This document shows positions 1 through 8,214 of a stretch of DNA of 17,684 bases, one piece after another. The position numbers and the translations under genes are program-made. The notes beneath the pieces were generated by a model. The model was not told the origin of the DNA. It saw only the letters and a list, made by a program, of their open reading frames with translations, and ran no database searches. How positions within the stretch are numbered: position 1 is the stretch's first letter; each line of letters opens with the position of its first letter. Source of the DNA: Prevotella sp. UBA2739 (GTDB lineage: Bacteria > Bacteroidota > Bacteroidia > Bacteroidales > Bacteroidaceae); the NCBI GenBank assembly GCA_002353525.1, contig DEJV01000003.1, positions 1 to 17,684 of the forward strand, read 5' to 3'.

Positions 1-129
1 TTCATCAACACGGTGGCCGACCGTATCATTGAACTGACTCCGAAGGGCACTATTGACAAGCTCATGACCTACGATGACTACATCTACGATGAGGCCATCA
101 AGGAGCAAAAGGCAAAGATGTATAGCTAA
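1..129 (+). CDS. ABC-F family ATPase, C-terminal end only
   Basis: The first 42 codons in frame 1 form the end of a protein whose beginning lies outside the window; the stop is TAA at 127-129. The visible residues start FINTVADRIIEL and include YDDYIYDEAI. In ABC-F proteins the stretch after the second H-loop ('SHDREF...') reads like this, followed by a region in which the ATP-binding core hands over to the C-terminal tail. ABC-F proteins are soluble, act on the ribosome and lack membrane segments. No ABC signature or Walker motif is visible because the piece is too short, so the family call rests on recognising the tail sequence. The next gene, grpE, starts about 70 bases downstream on the same strand. 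Confidence 0.7.
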   Translation, partial: FINTVADRIIELTPKGTIDKLMTYDDYIYDEAIKEQKAKMYS

Positions 130-201
130 AGGGGATTGAATATTCGCACATGAACAATTGGCATGCTTTTTGCATTTTAGTTGAAAAAAAACGTGATGAT
201 T

Positions 202-810
202 ATGAACGAAGAAAAAAAAATCAATATTGAAGACGGCAACCTAGAGGAAACCGCAGAAAAAGAAACAGAACAGCAAACAACTAGCGACACTTGCGAAAAG
301 AGTGAAGCTGGTGAGAACGAAGAAAACAACGAAACTGAAGAGAAAGACAACACCCCAGAGGAGAAAGATCCGCTGGATGCTGCCAACGAGCAGATAGAGA
401 AGCTGAAAGACCAGCTCCTGCGCACCATCGCCGAATTTGACAATTACAAAAAACGCACCATGAAAGAAAAAGCAGAGCTGATTCTCAATGGAAGCGAAAA
501 GACGGTGACCGCTATTCTGCCTGTGCTCGACGACTTTGAGCGCGCCATGGCCGACCAGACCGATGACCCGCAAGCCATCAAAGAGGGCATGGAGCTGATC
601 TTCAAAAAATTCGTCAAGACACTGGAAGGACTTGGCGTGAAGAAAATAGATACCGACGACAAGGATTTCGACGTCGATTTCCATGAGGCCATTGCCATGG
701 TGCCCGGAATGGGAGACGACAAGAAAGGCAAGGTCATTGATTGTGTACAGACAGGTTACATGCTCAATGATAAGGTAATCAGACATGCCAAAGTGGCAGT
801 CGGACAATAA
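202..810 (+). CDS. grpE: GrpE, nucleotide exchange factor for DnaK
   Basis: The product is 202 aa from ATG 202. GrpE releases ADP from DnaK and so resets the chaperone cycle in the cytoplasm. The first 60 residues are very acidic and low in complexity, as in many GrpE proteins. They are followed by a coiled-coil region (about 60-100, with QIEKLKDQLLRTIAEFDNYKKR, the 'AEFDNYKKR' GrpE signature) and the C-terminal beta-wing domain (PVLDDFERA, LGVKKID, FDVDFHEAI, VDCVQTGYMLNDKVIRHAKVAVG-type ending). The frame is open from a TTG at 181, and ATGs at 196 and 202 are also in frame. I prefer 202 because MNEEKK is preceded by an A-rich leader. No CIRCE operator is visible upstream and I see no convincing -7 box. 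It lies 45 bases before dnaJ and is likely co-transcribed with it. Confidence 0.95.
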   Translation: MNEEKKINIEDGNLEETAEKETEQQTTSDTCEKSEAGENEENNETEEKDNTPEEKDPLDAANEQIEKLKDQLLRTIAEFDNYKKRTMKEKAELILNGSEKTVTAILPVLDDFERAMADQTDDPQAIKEGMELIFKKFVKTLEGLGVKKIDTDDKDFDVDFHEAIAMVPGMGDDKKGKVIDCVQTGYMLNDKVIRHAKVAVGQ

Positions 811-855
811 AAAACTATCAACTAGCAAGCAACCATCAATTAGAAAGAAAAGGAA

Positions 856-2022
856 ATGGCACAAAAACGTGATTATTACGAGGTTCTGGGTGTCGACAAA
901 AACGCATCGGAAGACGACATCAAGAAAGCCTATCGTAAAATAGCCATCAAATATCACCCCGACCGTAACCCCGGCGACAAAGAAGCCGAGGAGAAATTCA
1001 AAGAGGCGGCCGAGGCTTACGATGTATTGCACGACCCGCAAAAGCGCCAGCAATACGACCAGTTCGGATTTGACGGTCCGAATATGGGTGGCGGATTCGG
1101 CGGATTCAGTGGTGGCGGATTCTCCATGGACGACATCTTCTCTATGTTCGGCGATGTGTTCGGCGGCAGAGGCGGATTTGGAGGATTCAGCAGCGGTTTC
1201 AGCAGCGGCGGCCAGCGCCAACAACACCGAGGCAGTGACTTGCGCCTGAAGGTACGCCTCTCCCTACAAGAAATTGCCACTGGCGTCAACAAAAGATTTA
1301 AAGTGCGCAAAGATGTAGTGTGCGAACATTGTCATGGAAGCGGTGCCGAGGGAAATAGTGGCAGCGAGACTTGTCCCACATGTCATGGAAGCGGTGTAGT
1401 CACCCGCACCACACAGAGCCTTTTCGGTATGATGCAGACGCAAAGCGTTTGTCCTACCTGTCAGGGTGAAGGAAAAATCATCAAGAACAAGTGTCATCAC
1501 TGTCATGGCGAAGGCGTTGTGAAAGGTGAAGAAGTGGTCGAGATCAAGATTCCTGCAGGTGTGGCCGAGGGCATGGTAGTCAACGTTCCAGGCAAGGGTA
1601 ATGCCGGCAAGCACAACGGTGTGAACGGCAATATTCAGGTATTTATAGAAGAAGAGCCCAACAATACTTTCGTGCGCGACGGCAATGATGTGATCTATAA
1701 CTTGTTGCTCGACTTCCCGACAGCCGCACTAGGTGGCAATGTAGACATACCGACCATCGAGGGCACAAAGGCTAAAATCAAGATTGAGCCGGGAACCCAA
1801 CCTGGTAAAACGCTCCGCCTTAGAGGGAAAGGACTACCTGCCGTTCAAGGCTATGGCAACGGAACGGGCGACCTGGTAGTCAACATTAGCGTATATGTGC
1901 CCAAGACGCTCAGCCGCGACGAGAAAGATGCCCTTGAGCATATGCAGAAGAGCGACAATTTCAAGGGCGACGCGCAGACGAAACGTAACATCTTTGAGCG
2001 GTTCAAGAACTATTTCAACTGA
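856..2022 (+). CDS. dnaJ: DnaJ (Hsp40) co-chaperone
   Basis: The product is 388 aa and has the full type I Hsp40 layout. The J domain covers about residues 5-70, with the HPD motif at 34-36 that triggers DnaK ATP hydrolysis. A Gly/Phe-rich linker (about 75-125) follows, then four zinc-binding CxxCxGxG repeats with cysteine pairs at 156/159, 173/176, 199/202 and 213/216, and then the substrate-binding C-terminal domains. All eight zinc cysteines are present, so it should be functional. It follows grpE by 45 bases and is probably in the same transcript. folC begins 38 bases after its stop. Confidence 0.97.
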   Translation: MAQKRDYYEVLGVDKNASEDDIKKAYRKIAIKYHPDRNPGDKEAEEKFKEAAEAYDVLHDPQKRQQYDQFGFDGPNMGGGFGGFSGGGFSMDDIFSMFGDVFGGRGGFGGFSSGFSSGGQRQQHRGSDLRLKVRLSLQEIATGVNKRFKVRKDVVCEHCHGSGAEGNSGSETCPTCHGSGVVTRTTQSLFGMMQTQSVCPTCQGEGKIIKNKCHHCHGEGVVKGEEVVEIKIPAGVAEGMVVNVPGKGNAGKHNGVNGNIQVFIEEEPNNTFVRDGNDVIYNLLLDFPTAALGGNVDIPTIEGTKAKIKIEPGTQPGKTLRLRGKGLPAVQGYGNGTGDLVVNISVYVPKTLSRDEKDALEHMQKSDNFKGDAQTKRNIFERFKNYFN

Positions 2023-2060
2023 ACCGCTCATCAGCACGCCCATCAGAATCCACACTAGCT

Positions 2061-3287
2061 ATGACGTATCAAGAAACCATCGAGTATCTGTTTAATGCCA
2101 CACCCGTTTTCGAGAAAATCGGAGCTGGGGCATATAAGGAAGGTTTGGAAAACACCATTGCCATGGATGAGCATTTCGGTCATCCACACCGTCATTTCAA
2201 AACCATCCATGTGGCTGGCACCAACGGAAAGGGTTCTTGTTCGCACACATTAGCTGCCATCCTTCAGTCTGCAGGTTTCAAAGTGGGGCTCTACACTTCG
2301 CCACACCTCGTAGACTTTCGTGAACGCATCCGTGTTAACGGGCTGATGGTGAGCGAGAAATACGTCATAGACTTCGTCGAGAACGAGCGTTCGTTCTTCG
2401 AGCCGTTGCATCCCTCTTTCTTCGAACTGACCACAGCCATGGCATTCAAGTATTTTGCCGAACAAGAAGTCGACATTGCCGTGGTGGAGGTAGGCTTGGG
2501 CGGAAGACTGGATTGCACCAACATCATCACTCCTATTCTTTCCATTATCACGAACATCTCGTTCGACCATACCCAGTTTCTTGGCAACACATTGGCACAG
2601 ATTGCTGCCGAGAAAGCGGGCATCATCAAGCCTGGTGTGCCTGTTGTTATTGGCGAGACAACTCCCGAGACTCTTCCCGTTTTCAAGGCAAAAGCCATGG
2701 AAGCCAATGCCCCACTCCACCTTGCAGAGCAATTCACGCCTGATGCTGACTATGATTTCGAACTGAAAGGCAGTTATCAGGAAAAGAATAAGCGCACCAT
2801 CCTTTGTGCCATGCATTGCCTAGAGCAAATACTAGACATCAAAGAAGCTGACGGAGCCATTGCCGAAGGAATGAAAAATGTGTGTGAGCTGACAGGATTG
2901 GTAGGTCGCTGGCAAACCATTCACAAGCAGCCACTCGTGATTTGCGACACTGGCCACAACGTGGGCGGATGGACCTATCTTGCCAGTCAGATAAAAGCCC
3001 AGAAGTGTCAGCAACTGCGCATCGTTTTTGGAATGGTCGACGATAAAGACATCGATACTGTGATGGAGATGCTGCCTCAGGATGCCATCTACTATTTCAC
3101 ACAGGCATCCACCCATCGGGCTATTCCCGTGGAGAAAGTAGCCAGCATCGCTAAGGCTCACCATCTGTCAGGAACGGCATTCAGCACAGTGAAAAGCGCT
3201 TACCAACAGGCTCTTCAAGATGCTTCCACAGAGGATTTTATCTTTGTAGGAGGCAGCAGCTATGTGGTTGCTGATTTGCTATCTTGA
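2061..3287 (+). CDS. folC: Folylpolyglutamate / dihydrofolate synthase (FolC)
   Basis: The product is 408 aa, usual for the family. FolC uses ATP to add glutamate to folates, and often also to dihydropteroate, in the cytoplasm. The sequence shows the Mur-ligase-type P-loop HVAGTNGKGS (Gly53 to Ser59), the folate-loop region YTSPHLVDFRERIRVNG, the metal/ATP segment VVEVGLGGRLDCTNI, the SFDHTQFLG motif, and the C-terminal Mur-ligase domain with DTGHNVGG. All the core motifs are intact. It starts 38 bases after dnaJ with no visible promoter, so it is probably read through from the grpE-dnaJ transcript. Whether it is bifunctional (FolC plus dihydrofolate synthase) cannot be decided from sequence by eye. 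Confidence 0.93.
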   Translation: MTYQETIEYLFNATPVFEKIGAGAYKEGLENTIAMDEHFGHPHRHFKTIHVAGTNGKGSCSHTLAAILQSAGFKVGLYTSPHLVDFRERIRVNGLMVSEKYVIDFVENERSFFEPLHPSFFELTTAMAFKYFAEQEVDIAVVEVGLGGRLDCTNIITPILSIITNISFDHTQFLGNTLAQIAAEKAGIIKPGVPVVIGETTPETLPVFKAKAMEANAPLHLAEQFTPDADYDFELKGSYQEKNKRTILCAMHCLEQILDIKEADGAIAEGMKNVCELTGLVGRWQTIHKQPLVICDTGHNVGGWTYLASQIKAQKCQQLRIVFGMVDDKDIDTVMEMLPQDAIYYFTQASTHRAIPVEKVASIAKAHHLSGTAFSTVKSAYQQALQDASTEDFIFVGGSSYVVADLLS

Positions 3288-3339
3288 TAACGATTCACAA
3301 GTTTTAACATTCTCTATAAGACATTTTATAAGTGTTTCA

Positions 3340-3371
3340 TTCGTGATTCTCATTTATTTTTAGTTACTTTG
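3340..3371 (+). promoter_or_regulatory. Likely promoter of the galactose operon
   Basis: TTACTTTG at 3364-3371 matches the Bacteroidetes -7 box TAnnTTTG with one mismatch. A weak -33 candidate, TTCG at 3340-3343 (consensus TTTG), lies 20 bases upstream, which is the usual spacing. The start of transcription would fall near 3375, about 33 bases before galM. This is the only promoter-like site seen between folC and galK, so it probably drives all three gal genes. Confidence 0.55.
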
Positions 3372-3397
3372 CAACTAACATTTTTAGTAACTAAAAA
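3357..3397 (+). promoter_or_regulatory. Palindromic operator candidate upstream of galM
   Basis: A perfect 17-bp palindrome, TTTTTAGTAACTAAAAA, occupies 3381-3397 just downstream of the -7 box. A further copy of its left arm plus two bases, TTTTTAGTTAC, lies at 3357-3367 and overlaps the -7 box, and it is an exact 11-bp inverted match to 3387-3397. TTAGTT/AACTAA (3360-3365 and 3373-3378) forms a third, smaller inverted pair. Placement over and just after the promoter fits a repressor site for the galactose genes. The right arm (ACTAAAAA) also resembles the A-rich sequence common before Bacteroidetes start codons, so part of the symmetry could have another cause. The binding protein is unknown. 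Confidence 0.5.
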
Positions 3398-3407
3398 CTG
3401 AAGAAAT

Positions 3408-4493
3408 ATGAGTACCATTGAAACAGAAAACCTCTGTGGCCTGAAACGCAAAGATTTTCAGACCACGATCAACGGAAAGAAAACAGATTTATACATCCTG
3501 AGAAACCGACTCGGATATGAGGTTGCAATCACCAACTATGGTGGAGCCATTGTAGCAATCATGGTGCCCGATAAGGATGGCAAAGTTGCCAACGTTATCC
3601 AGGGTCACGATAATATCCAAGATGTCATCAACAGTCCCGAACCTTATTTGTCGACACTCATCGGACGTTACGGTAACCGTATTTGCCGCGGACAGTTCAC
3701 GCTCAACGGCAAGGAGTATCAGCTGGCCATCAACAATGGTCCGAATGCCCTGCATGGCGGTCCCACCGGATTCCACGCTCGCGTTTGGGATGCACGGCAA
3801 ATGGGTCCTCGCTCACTGGCTCTGCACTATGTATCGGCCTACGGAGAAGAAGGATTCACTGGCGAATATCGAGTAACCGTTGAGTACACATTCACCGACA
3901 ACAACGAACTGGTGATTGAGTATCTGGCTTCGACCAACAAGAAGACCATCATGAACCTTACTCACCATGCCTTCTTCAGCCTTCAGGGCATTGCCAATCC
4001 CACTCCGGTTATCAACGACCAGGTTTGCGAGATTAACGCCGACTTCTTTATCCCCATCGACGAGACCAGCATCCCCACGGGAGAGATTCTGAAAGTTGCA
4101 GGCACCCCATTCGATTTCCGTACGCCCAAACCCATTGGCCAGGACATCGATGCCGATGATGAGCAGATTAAGAATGGTGCCGGATACGATCACTGCTTCG
4201 TGCTCAACAAGCGTGAGGAAGGCGAACTGAGCTTTGCCGCCCGTCTGAGAGAGCCCGTCAGCGGCCGCACACTCGATGTTTACACCACCGAGCCTGGCAT
4301 GCAGATCTATACCGACAACTGGGCTGATGGCTATGCCGGCCAGCATGGTGCCACATTCCCACGTCGCTCTGCCATCTGCTTCGAGTGCCAGCACTTCCCC
4401 GATTCACCCAACCGTCCTTACTTCCCCAGTGTTGTGCTGAACCCTGGTGAGCAGTATAAGCAGAAGACCATCTACCGCTTTGGAGCGGAATAA
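3408..4493 (+). CDS. galM: Aldose 1-epimerase (galactose mutarotase)
   Basis: The product is 361 aa. It interconverts alpha and beta anomers of galactose and glucose so that GalK can use the alpha form. Hallmarks visible are NxxNALHGG with the catalytic His at about 116, NLTHHAFFSLQG with the second His at about 186, GYDHCFVL, and FECQHFPDSPN, which holds the catalytic Glu. No signal peptide is present, so it should act in the cytoplasm. It is the first gene of the gal operon, 120 bases after folC and behind its own promoter and palindrome. The MFS transporter begins 57 bases downstream. Confidence 0.95.
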   Translation: MSTIETENLCGLKRKDFQTTINGKKTDLYILRNRLGYEVAITNYGGAIVAIMVPDKDGKVANVIQGHDNIQDVINSPEPYLSTLIGRYGNRICRGQFTLNGKEYQLAINNGPNALHGGPTGFHARVWDARQMGPRSLALHYVSAYGEEGFTGEYRVTVEYTFTDNNELVIEYLASTNKKTIMNLTHHAFFSLQGIANPTPVINDQVCEINADFFIPIDETSIPTGEILKVAGTPFDFRTPKPIGQDIDADDEQIKNGAGYDHCFVLNKREEGELSFAARLREPVSGRTLDVYTTEPGMQIYTDNWADGYAGQHGATFPRRSAICFECQHFPDSPNRPYFPSVVLNPGEQYKQKTIYRFGAE

Positions 4494-4550
4494 AAGGTGA
4501 ACTGATAAAAGGAAAGTTTTCATTGAAGGATAAACATTAATAAAAGTAAT

Positions 4551-5828
4551 ATGACACAGACAAAAAACAATGGCAAGCTAGTTGCCATTATCACTATGTG
4601 CTTCATCTTTGCGATGATCAGCTTCGTTACAAACATGGGAGCTCCGTTTGGAAACATTTGGGGATTTGAATATCCGTTTGCCAAGGCATGGGGTAACCTG
4701 ATGAACTTTGCAGCCTACCTCTTCATGGGCATTCCAGCTGGTAAGATGCTTGTCAAGTACGGCTATAAGAAGACTGCTCTCATCGCACTTGCAGTAGGTC
4801 TCATCGGATTAGTGTTCCAGTATCTGTCAAGTCTTGTGGGTGCAGGCACTTATGTTTTCACTTACGACAACATTCCCGTAGCCCTCAACCTGATTATCTA
4901 CCTGCTGGGCGCATTCATCTGCGGTTTCTGCGTATGTATGCTCAACACTGTTGTCAACCCCATGCTGAACCTTCTTGGCGGTGGTGGCAACAAGGGTAAC
5001 CAGCTCATCCAGATTGGCGGTACACTGAACTCGCTGACCGGTACGCTCACCCCACTGCTTGCAGGTATCCTCGTAGGCACCGTTACCAAGGACACCAGCA
5101 TGAGCGACGTTGCTCCTCTGCTGTTCATAGGCATGGCAGTGTTTGCCATCTCGTTTTTCATCATCCGTGGTGTGGCTATTCCTGAGCCGAACCTTGGTAA
5201 GGAGAACATTACTTACGAGCGCAGTCCGCTGGCCTTCCGCCATTGTCTGTTAGGTGTCATTGCCATATTCTTCTATGTAGGCATCGAGATTGGCATCCCC
5301 ATGGAGCTTAATTTCTATGTGACCGATCTCGGGTTCGAGGGTGCAGCCGCCGTTGGTGGCACACTGGCTGCTGCCTACTGGCTTCTGATGATGATTGGCC
5401 GTGCATGCTCTAGCGCCATCTCCGGAAAAGTTTCCACCAAGCTTCAGCTGACCATTGTGAGCACGGTGGCCATTGTGCTCTTGCTCATTGCCATCTTCAT
5501 GCCCGAGAGCGTTACCATCGCCTTCAACGGCCACGATGTTCCAGCCAAGAGCTTCATCATCCCTGCTTGTGGTCTTTGCACCAGCATCATGTGGGGTGGC
5601 ATCTTCAACCTTTCTGTTGAGGGATTGGGCAAATACACCGAAGCAGCATCCGGCATTTTCATGACCATGGTGGTTGGTGGTGGCATCATGCCGCTCATCC
5701 AGGAGGCTATTGCCAAGTCTCAGGGTCCCATTTTCAGCTACTGGCTCGTCATTGCCATGTTGGCCTACATCCTGTTCTATGCCCTCATCGGTTGCAAGAA
5801 TGTCAACAAAGACATCAAGGTAGATTAA
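4551..5828 (+). CDS. MFS sugar transporter, FHS (fucose/glucose/galactose) type
   Basis: The product is 425 aa, very hydrophobic, with about 12 membrane segments as expected for the major facilitator superfamily. The N-terminal helix, the GIPAGKMLVKYGYKK loop (the MFS loop between helices 2 and 3), and the stretch LNTVVNPMLNLLG with a GNQLIQIGGTLNSL continuation match the fucose:H+ symporter-like (FHS) family. Position between galM and galK makes galactose (perhaps also glucose) the likely substrate, taken up across the inner membrane with protons. This galM-transporter-galK order is known from Bacteroides. The substrate is inferred from context and not from specific residues. Confidence 0.88.
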   Translation: MTQTKNNGKLVAIITMCFIFAMISFVTNMGAPFGNIWGFEYPFAKAWGNLMNFAAYLFMGIPAGKMLVKYGYKKTALIALAVGLIGLVFQYLSSLVGAGTYVFTYDNIPVALNLIIYLLGAFICGFCVCMLNTVVNPMLNLLGGGGNKGNQLIQIGGTLNSLTGTLTPLLAGILVGTVTKDTSMSDVAPLLFIGMAVFAISFFIIRGVAIPEPNLGKENITYERSPLAFRHCLLGVIAIFFYVGIEIGIPMELNFYVTDLGFEGAAAVGGTLAAAYWLLMMIGRACSSAISGKVSTKLQLTIVSTVAIVLLLIAIFMPESVTIAFNGHDVPAKSFIIPACGLCTSIMWGGIFNLSVEGLGKYTEAASGIFMTMVVGGGIMPLIQEAIAKSQGPIFSYWLVIAMLAYILFYALIGCKNVNKDIKVD

Positions 5829-5864
5829 AATAGTTAACTAATTAATACTAAAGAATCAAGAATT

Positions 5865-7037
5865 ATGATAGCAATTGAAGAAGTAAGAAGTCGTTTCATC
5901 AAGCATTTCGATGGTAAGACAGGTCATGTTTATGCATCTCCTGGCCGTATTAACCTTATTGGTGAGCACACCGACTATAACGGTGGATTCGTATTCCCCG
6001 GAGCAGTGGACACTGGCATCGTGGCCGAGATTCGCGCCAACGGTACAGAAGACACCGTAAGGGCATACGCCATCAACCGTAAAGACCGTGTTGACTTTAA
6101 GCTGAGCGACCCCAACGGTCCCCGCACCCACTGGGCACGCTACATTTACGGAATGGCTCTCGAGATGAGAAAGGTGGGAGTTCCCGTGAAGGGTTTCAAT
6201 ATTGCTTTTGCGGGTGACGTACCCCTTGGCGCAGGCATGTCGTCGTCGGCTGCCATGACCAGCTGCTTCGGTTTCGGTCTGAACGACATCTTCGGCGAAG
6301 AAGGACATAAGGCCAGCCAGTGGGATCTTGTCTTTGCCGGACAAGCTACCGAGCACAAGTATATTGGTGTGAACTGCGGCATCATGGACGAGTTTGCCAG
6401 TGTCTTCGGCAAGTCTGGCTGTCTGATGCGCCTCGACTGCCGTTCGCGCGAGTTCCAGTATTTCCCCTTCAAGCCCGATGGCTATCGCCTCGTGTTGCTG
6501 AACAGTGTTGTTGAGCACCAGCTTTCTGGCTCTCCCTACAACGACCGCCGCAACTCGTGCGAGAATGTGGTGAAGCACATCCAGGCCAAGCATCCCGAAG
6601 GGAAGTTTGAGACACTGCGCGACTGCACCTGGGAGCAGTTAGAGGAAGTACGTGCTGAGGTTGGCGAAGAGGACTACACCCGCGCTAAGTTCGTCTTGGG
6701 CGAGAAAGACCGTGTGCTGGCTGTCTGCGACGCATTGTTGGAAGGCGACTACGAGAAGGTTGGCGAAATGATGTATAAGACCCACGAGGGCCTGTCGAAA
6801 GACTATGAGGTGAGCTGCGAGGAACTTGACTTCCTCAATGAGATTGCCAAAGAGAATGGCGTCACTGGTTCACGCATCATGGGTGGCGGCTTTGGTGGCT
6901 GCACCATCAACCTGGTTCGCAACGACCTCTATCAGAAGTTCATCGCCGATGCCAAGAAGCGTTTCAACGAGAAGTATGGCCACGAGCCTATCGTCATCGA
7001 CGTTGTGATTGGCGACGGTTCGCGCAAGCTTTGCTAA
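5865..7037 (+). CDS. galK: Galactokinase
   Basis: The product is 390 aa. It phosphorylates alpha-D-galactose to galactose 1-phosphate with ATP in the cytoplasm, the first committed Leloir step. It is a GHMP kinase: the galactokinase signature GRINLIGEHTDYNGG (residues 27-41, with catalytic Arg28 and sugar-binding Glu34, His35 and Asp37), the ATP loop PLGAGMSSSAAM (120-131), NCGIMDEF with the catalytic Asp175, and the C-terminal motif GGGFGG are all present. It ends the gal operon, 36 bases after the transporter gene, and is followed by a strong terminator. No galT or galE lies in the window, so the rest of the pathway must be elsewhere. Confidence 0.97.
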   Translation: MIAIEEVRSRFIKHFDGKTGHVYASPGRINLIGEHTDYNGGFVFPGAVDTGIVAEIRANGTEDTVRAYAINRKDRVDFKLSDPNGPRTHWARYIYGMALEMRKVGVPVKGFNIAFAGDVPLGAGMSSSAAMTSCFGFGLNDIFGEEGHKASQWDLVFAGQATEHKYIGVNCGIMDEFASVFGKSGCLMRLDCRSREFQYFPFKPDGYRLVLLNSVVEHQLSGSPYNDRRNSCENVVKHIQAKHPEGKFETLRDCTWEQLEEVRAEVGEEDYTRAKFVLGEKDRVLAVCDALLEGDYEKVGEMMYKTHEGLSKDYEVSCEELDFLNEIAKENGVTGSRIMGGGFGGCTINLVRNDLYQKFIADAKKRFNEKYGHEPIVIDVVIGDGSRKLC

Positions 7038-7062
7038 ACTAGCAGATTCAAATTATCCACAT

Positions 7063-7096
7063 AAAGACGTTCCCCATCATCAGGGAACGTCTTTTT
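7063..7096 (+). terminator. Rho-independent terminator of the gal operon
   Basis: A perfect 12-bp stem (AAAGACGTTCCC at 7063-7074 with GGGAACGTCTTT at 7083-7094) encloses an 8-base loop, and a run of T follows. It begins 25 bases after the galK stop. Confidence 0.92.
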
Positions 7097-7120
7097 GTTT
7101 CTATGAGCATCTGGTTCATG

Positions 7121-7181
7121 TTTCGCATTTACCCAACTTCTTTTGTAGTTCAGAACTCCTGAACTCCTACAACTTGCGAAA
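7121..7181 (+). other. Nested inverted repeats between galK terminator and RNA methyltransferase promoter
   Basis: TTTCGCA (7121-7127) can pair with TGCGAAA (7175-7181) around an inner hairpin in which TTGTAG (7143-7148) pairs with CTACAA (7167-7172) and TTCAG (7149-7153) with CTGAA (7159-7163). A competing partner for the outer arm, AATGCGAA, lies at 7227-7234, and a direct repeat ATGCTGCG occurs at 7236 and 7260. The region is untranslated and lies between a terminator and a promoter. It might be a structured RNA, a regulatory DNA site, or chance; no known family is recognised. Confidence 0.3.
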
Positions 7182-7293
7182 ATTGAGACGAAGACGTATG
7201 ATTATCATCGACCATCACACCCATCGAATGCGAATATGCTGCGTCCGGCATAGTTTTTCATGCTGCGCAGTCTGCTCTTTCGATATTTTTATT

Positions 7294-7301
7294 TACCTTT
7301 G
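7294..7301 (+). promoter_or_regulatory. -7 box of the SpoU-type methyltransferase gene
   Basis: TACCTTTG, followed by C, is an exact match to the Bacteroidetes TAnnTTTG box. It lies 28 bases before the ATG at 7330. No good -33 TTTG is seen. Confidence 0.65.
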
Positions 7302-7329
7302 CAACGATAAATCAGACCAGAGATTGCAA

Positions 7330-8145
7330 ATGACAACAACAGACAATACGATCACGAGTGGCCAGAATCCGAAAATCAAACGTCTGCTCGCCCTGCAACA
7401 GAAATCATCCGAACGCCGGAAGGAAGGACTGTTTGTGGTGGAGGGCAGGCGCGAGTTGCAGCACTGTCTGGATGCCGGATACGAAATAGACAGCGTGTTC
7501 TATTGCCCCTCGGTTCTCAATGACCAGGGCGATGATGTCACCATGCTGTTCCGACAACTGCCTGCAACAACCCGACTGTTTGAGGTCTCTATGGATGTGT
7601 ACGAGAAGATTGCCTATCGGGGCAGCACCGAAGGGATGCTGGCCGAAGTGAAGACCCGCCAGTTGTCGCTCACCGACCTGCAGCTGTCAGCCAGTCCGCT
7701 CATCATCGTGCTCGAGAGCGTCGAGAAACCGGGCAACCTGGGTGCCGTGCTGCGCTCTGCCGATGCCGCTCAGGCCGATGCCGTCATCGTTTGCGACCCG
7801 AAGACCGACCTGTACAACCCCAACCTCATCCGCTCTAGCATCGGCGCCATCTTCACCGTGCCCTGTGTGGCTTGTTCATCAGACAGTTGCATCGAATACT
7901 TGCAACAACATGGAATACAGATTCTTACGGCACAGCTTCAAGACTCGCACCTCTACTACGACACCGACATGCGCCGCGCCACGGCCATCGTGATGGGCAC
8001 CGAGTCGACGGGGCTTACCGACAAATGGCGCCAGGCTGCCACCGCCCACATCCGCATACCGATGCTCGGCCGTCTGGACTCACTCAATGTCTCAGTCTCT
8101 GCCGCCATTCTGCTCTTCGAGGCCGTACGCCAACGCAATATATAA
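7330..8145 (+). CDS. SpoU/TrmH-family RNA 2'-O-ribose methyltransferase
   Basis: The product is 271 aa from ATG 7330. The frame is open back to 7009, overlapping galK, but that part crosses a terminator and the promoter, so the start just after the -7 box is preferred. An N-terminal substrate-binding domain (FVVEGRRELQ, about 35-45; residues 1-115 overall) precedes the SPOUT knot. Motif 1 is VLESVEKPGNLGAVLRSADA (Asn136 and Arg142), motif 2 is MGTESTGL (222-229), and motif 3 is SLNVSVSAAILLFEA (251-265), all intact. Such enzymes use S-adenosylmethionine to methylate a ribose in rRNA (RlmB-like) or tRNA (TrmH-like). I cannot tell which RNA or base is the target. Confidence 0.92.
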   Translation: MTTTDNTITSGQNPKIKRLLALQQKSSERRKEGLFVVEGRRELQHCLDAGYEIDSVFYCPSVLNDQGDDVTMLFRQLPATTRLFEVSMDVYEKIAYRGSTEGMLAEVKTRQLSLTDLQLSASPLIIVLESVEKPGNLGAVLRSADAAQADAVIVCDPKTDLYNPNLIRSSIGAIFTVPCVACSSDSCIEYLQQHGIQILTAQLQDSHLYYDTDMRRATAIVMGTESTGLTDKWRQAATAHIRIPMLGRLDSLNVSVSAAILLFEAVRQRNI

Positions 8146-8147
8146 TA

Positions 8148-8187
8148 AGGTGAAGAGAGCCTTGCCGCAGCCACGCCTCTTTCACCT
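8148..8187 (+). terminator. Possible terminator hairpin after the methyltransferase gene
   Basis: AGGTGAA-GAG (8148-8157) can pair with CTC-T-TTCACCT (8177-8187) with one bulged base, giving a 10-bp stem directly after the stop. No T-run follows; the next bases are A-rich. It may act with a factor or only protect the 3' end, so the call is weak. Confidence 0.35.
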
Positions 8188-8214
8188 CGAAAAAGGCAAA
8201 AAAAGAGAGATTAT

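Noticed and set aside
241..1227. 328-codon open frame on the minus strand across grpE and dnaJ
   Set aside because: It lies antisense to two clearly conserved genes, spans their border, and its product is low in complexity without known motifs; it is a by-product of their codon usage.
3311..3330. Terminator after folC (TATAA…TTATA)
   Set aside because: The stem is short, all A/T and lacks a T-run; it would not be stable.
7009..7329. N-terminal extension of the methyltransferase frame back into galK
   Set aside because: It would cross the galK terminator and the gene's own -7 box, and the extra residues match nothing in the SpoU family.
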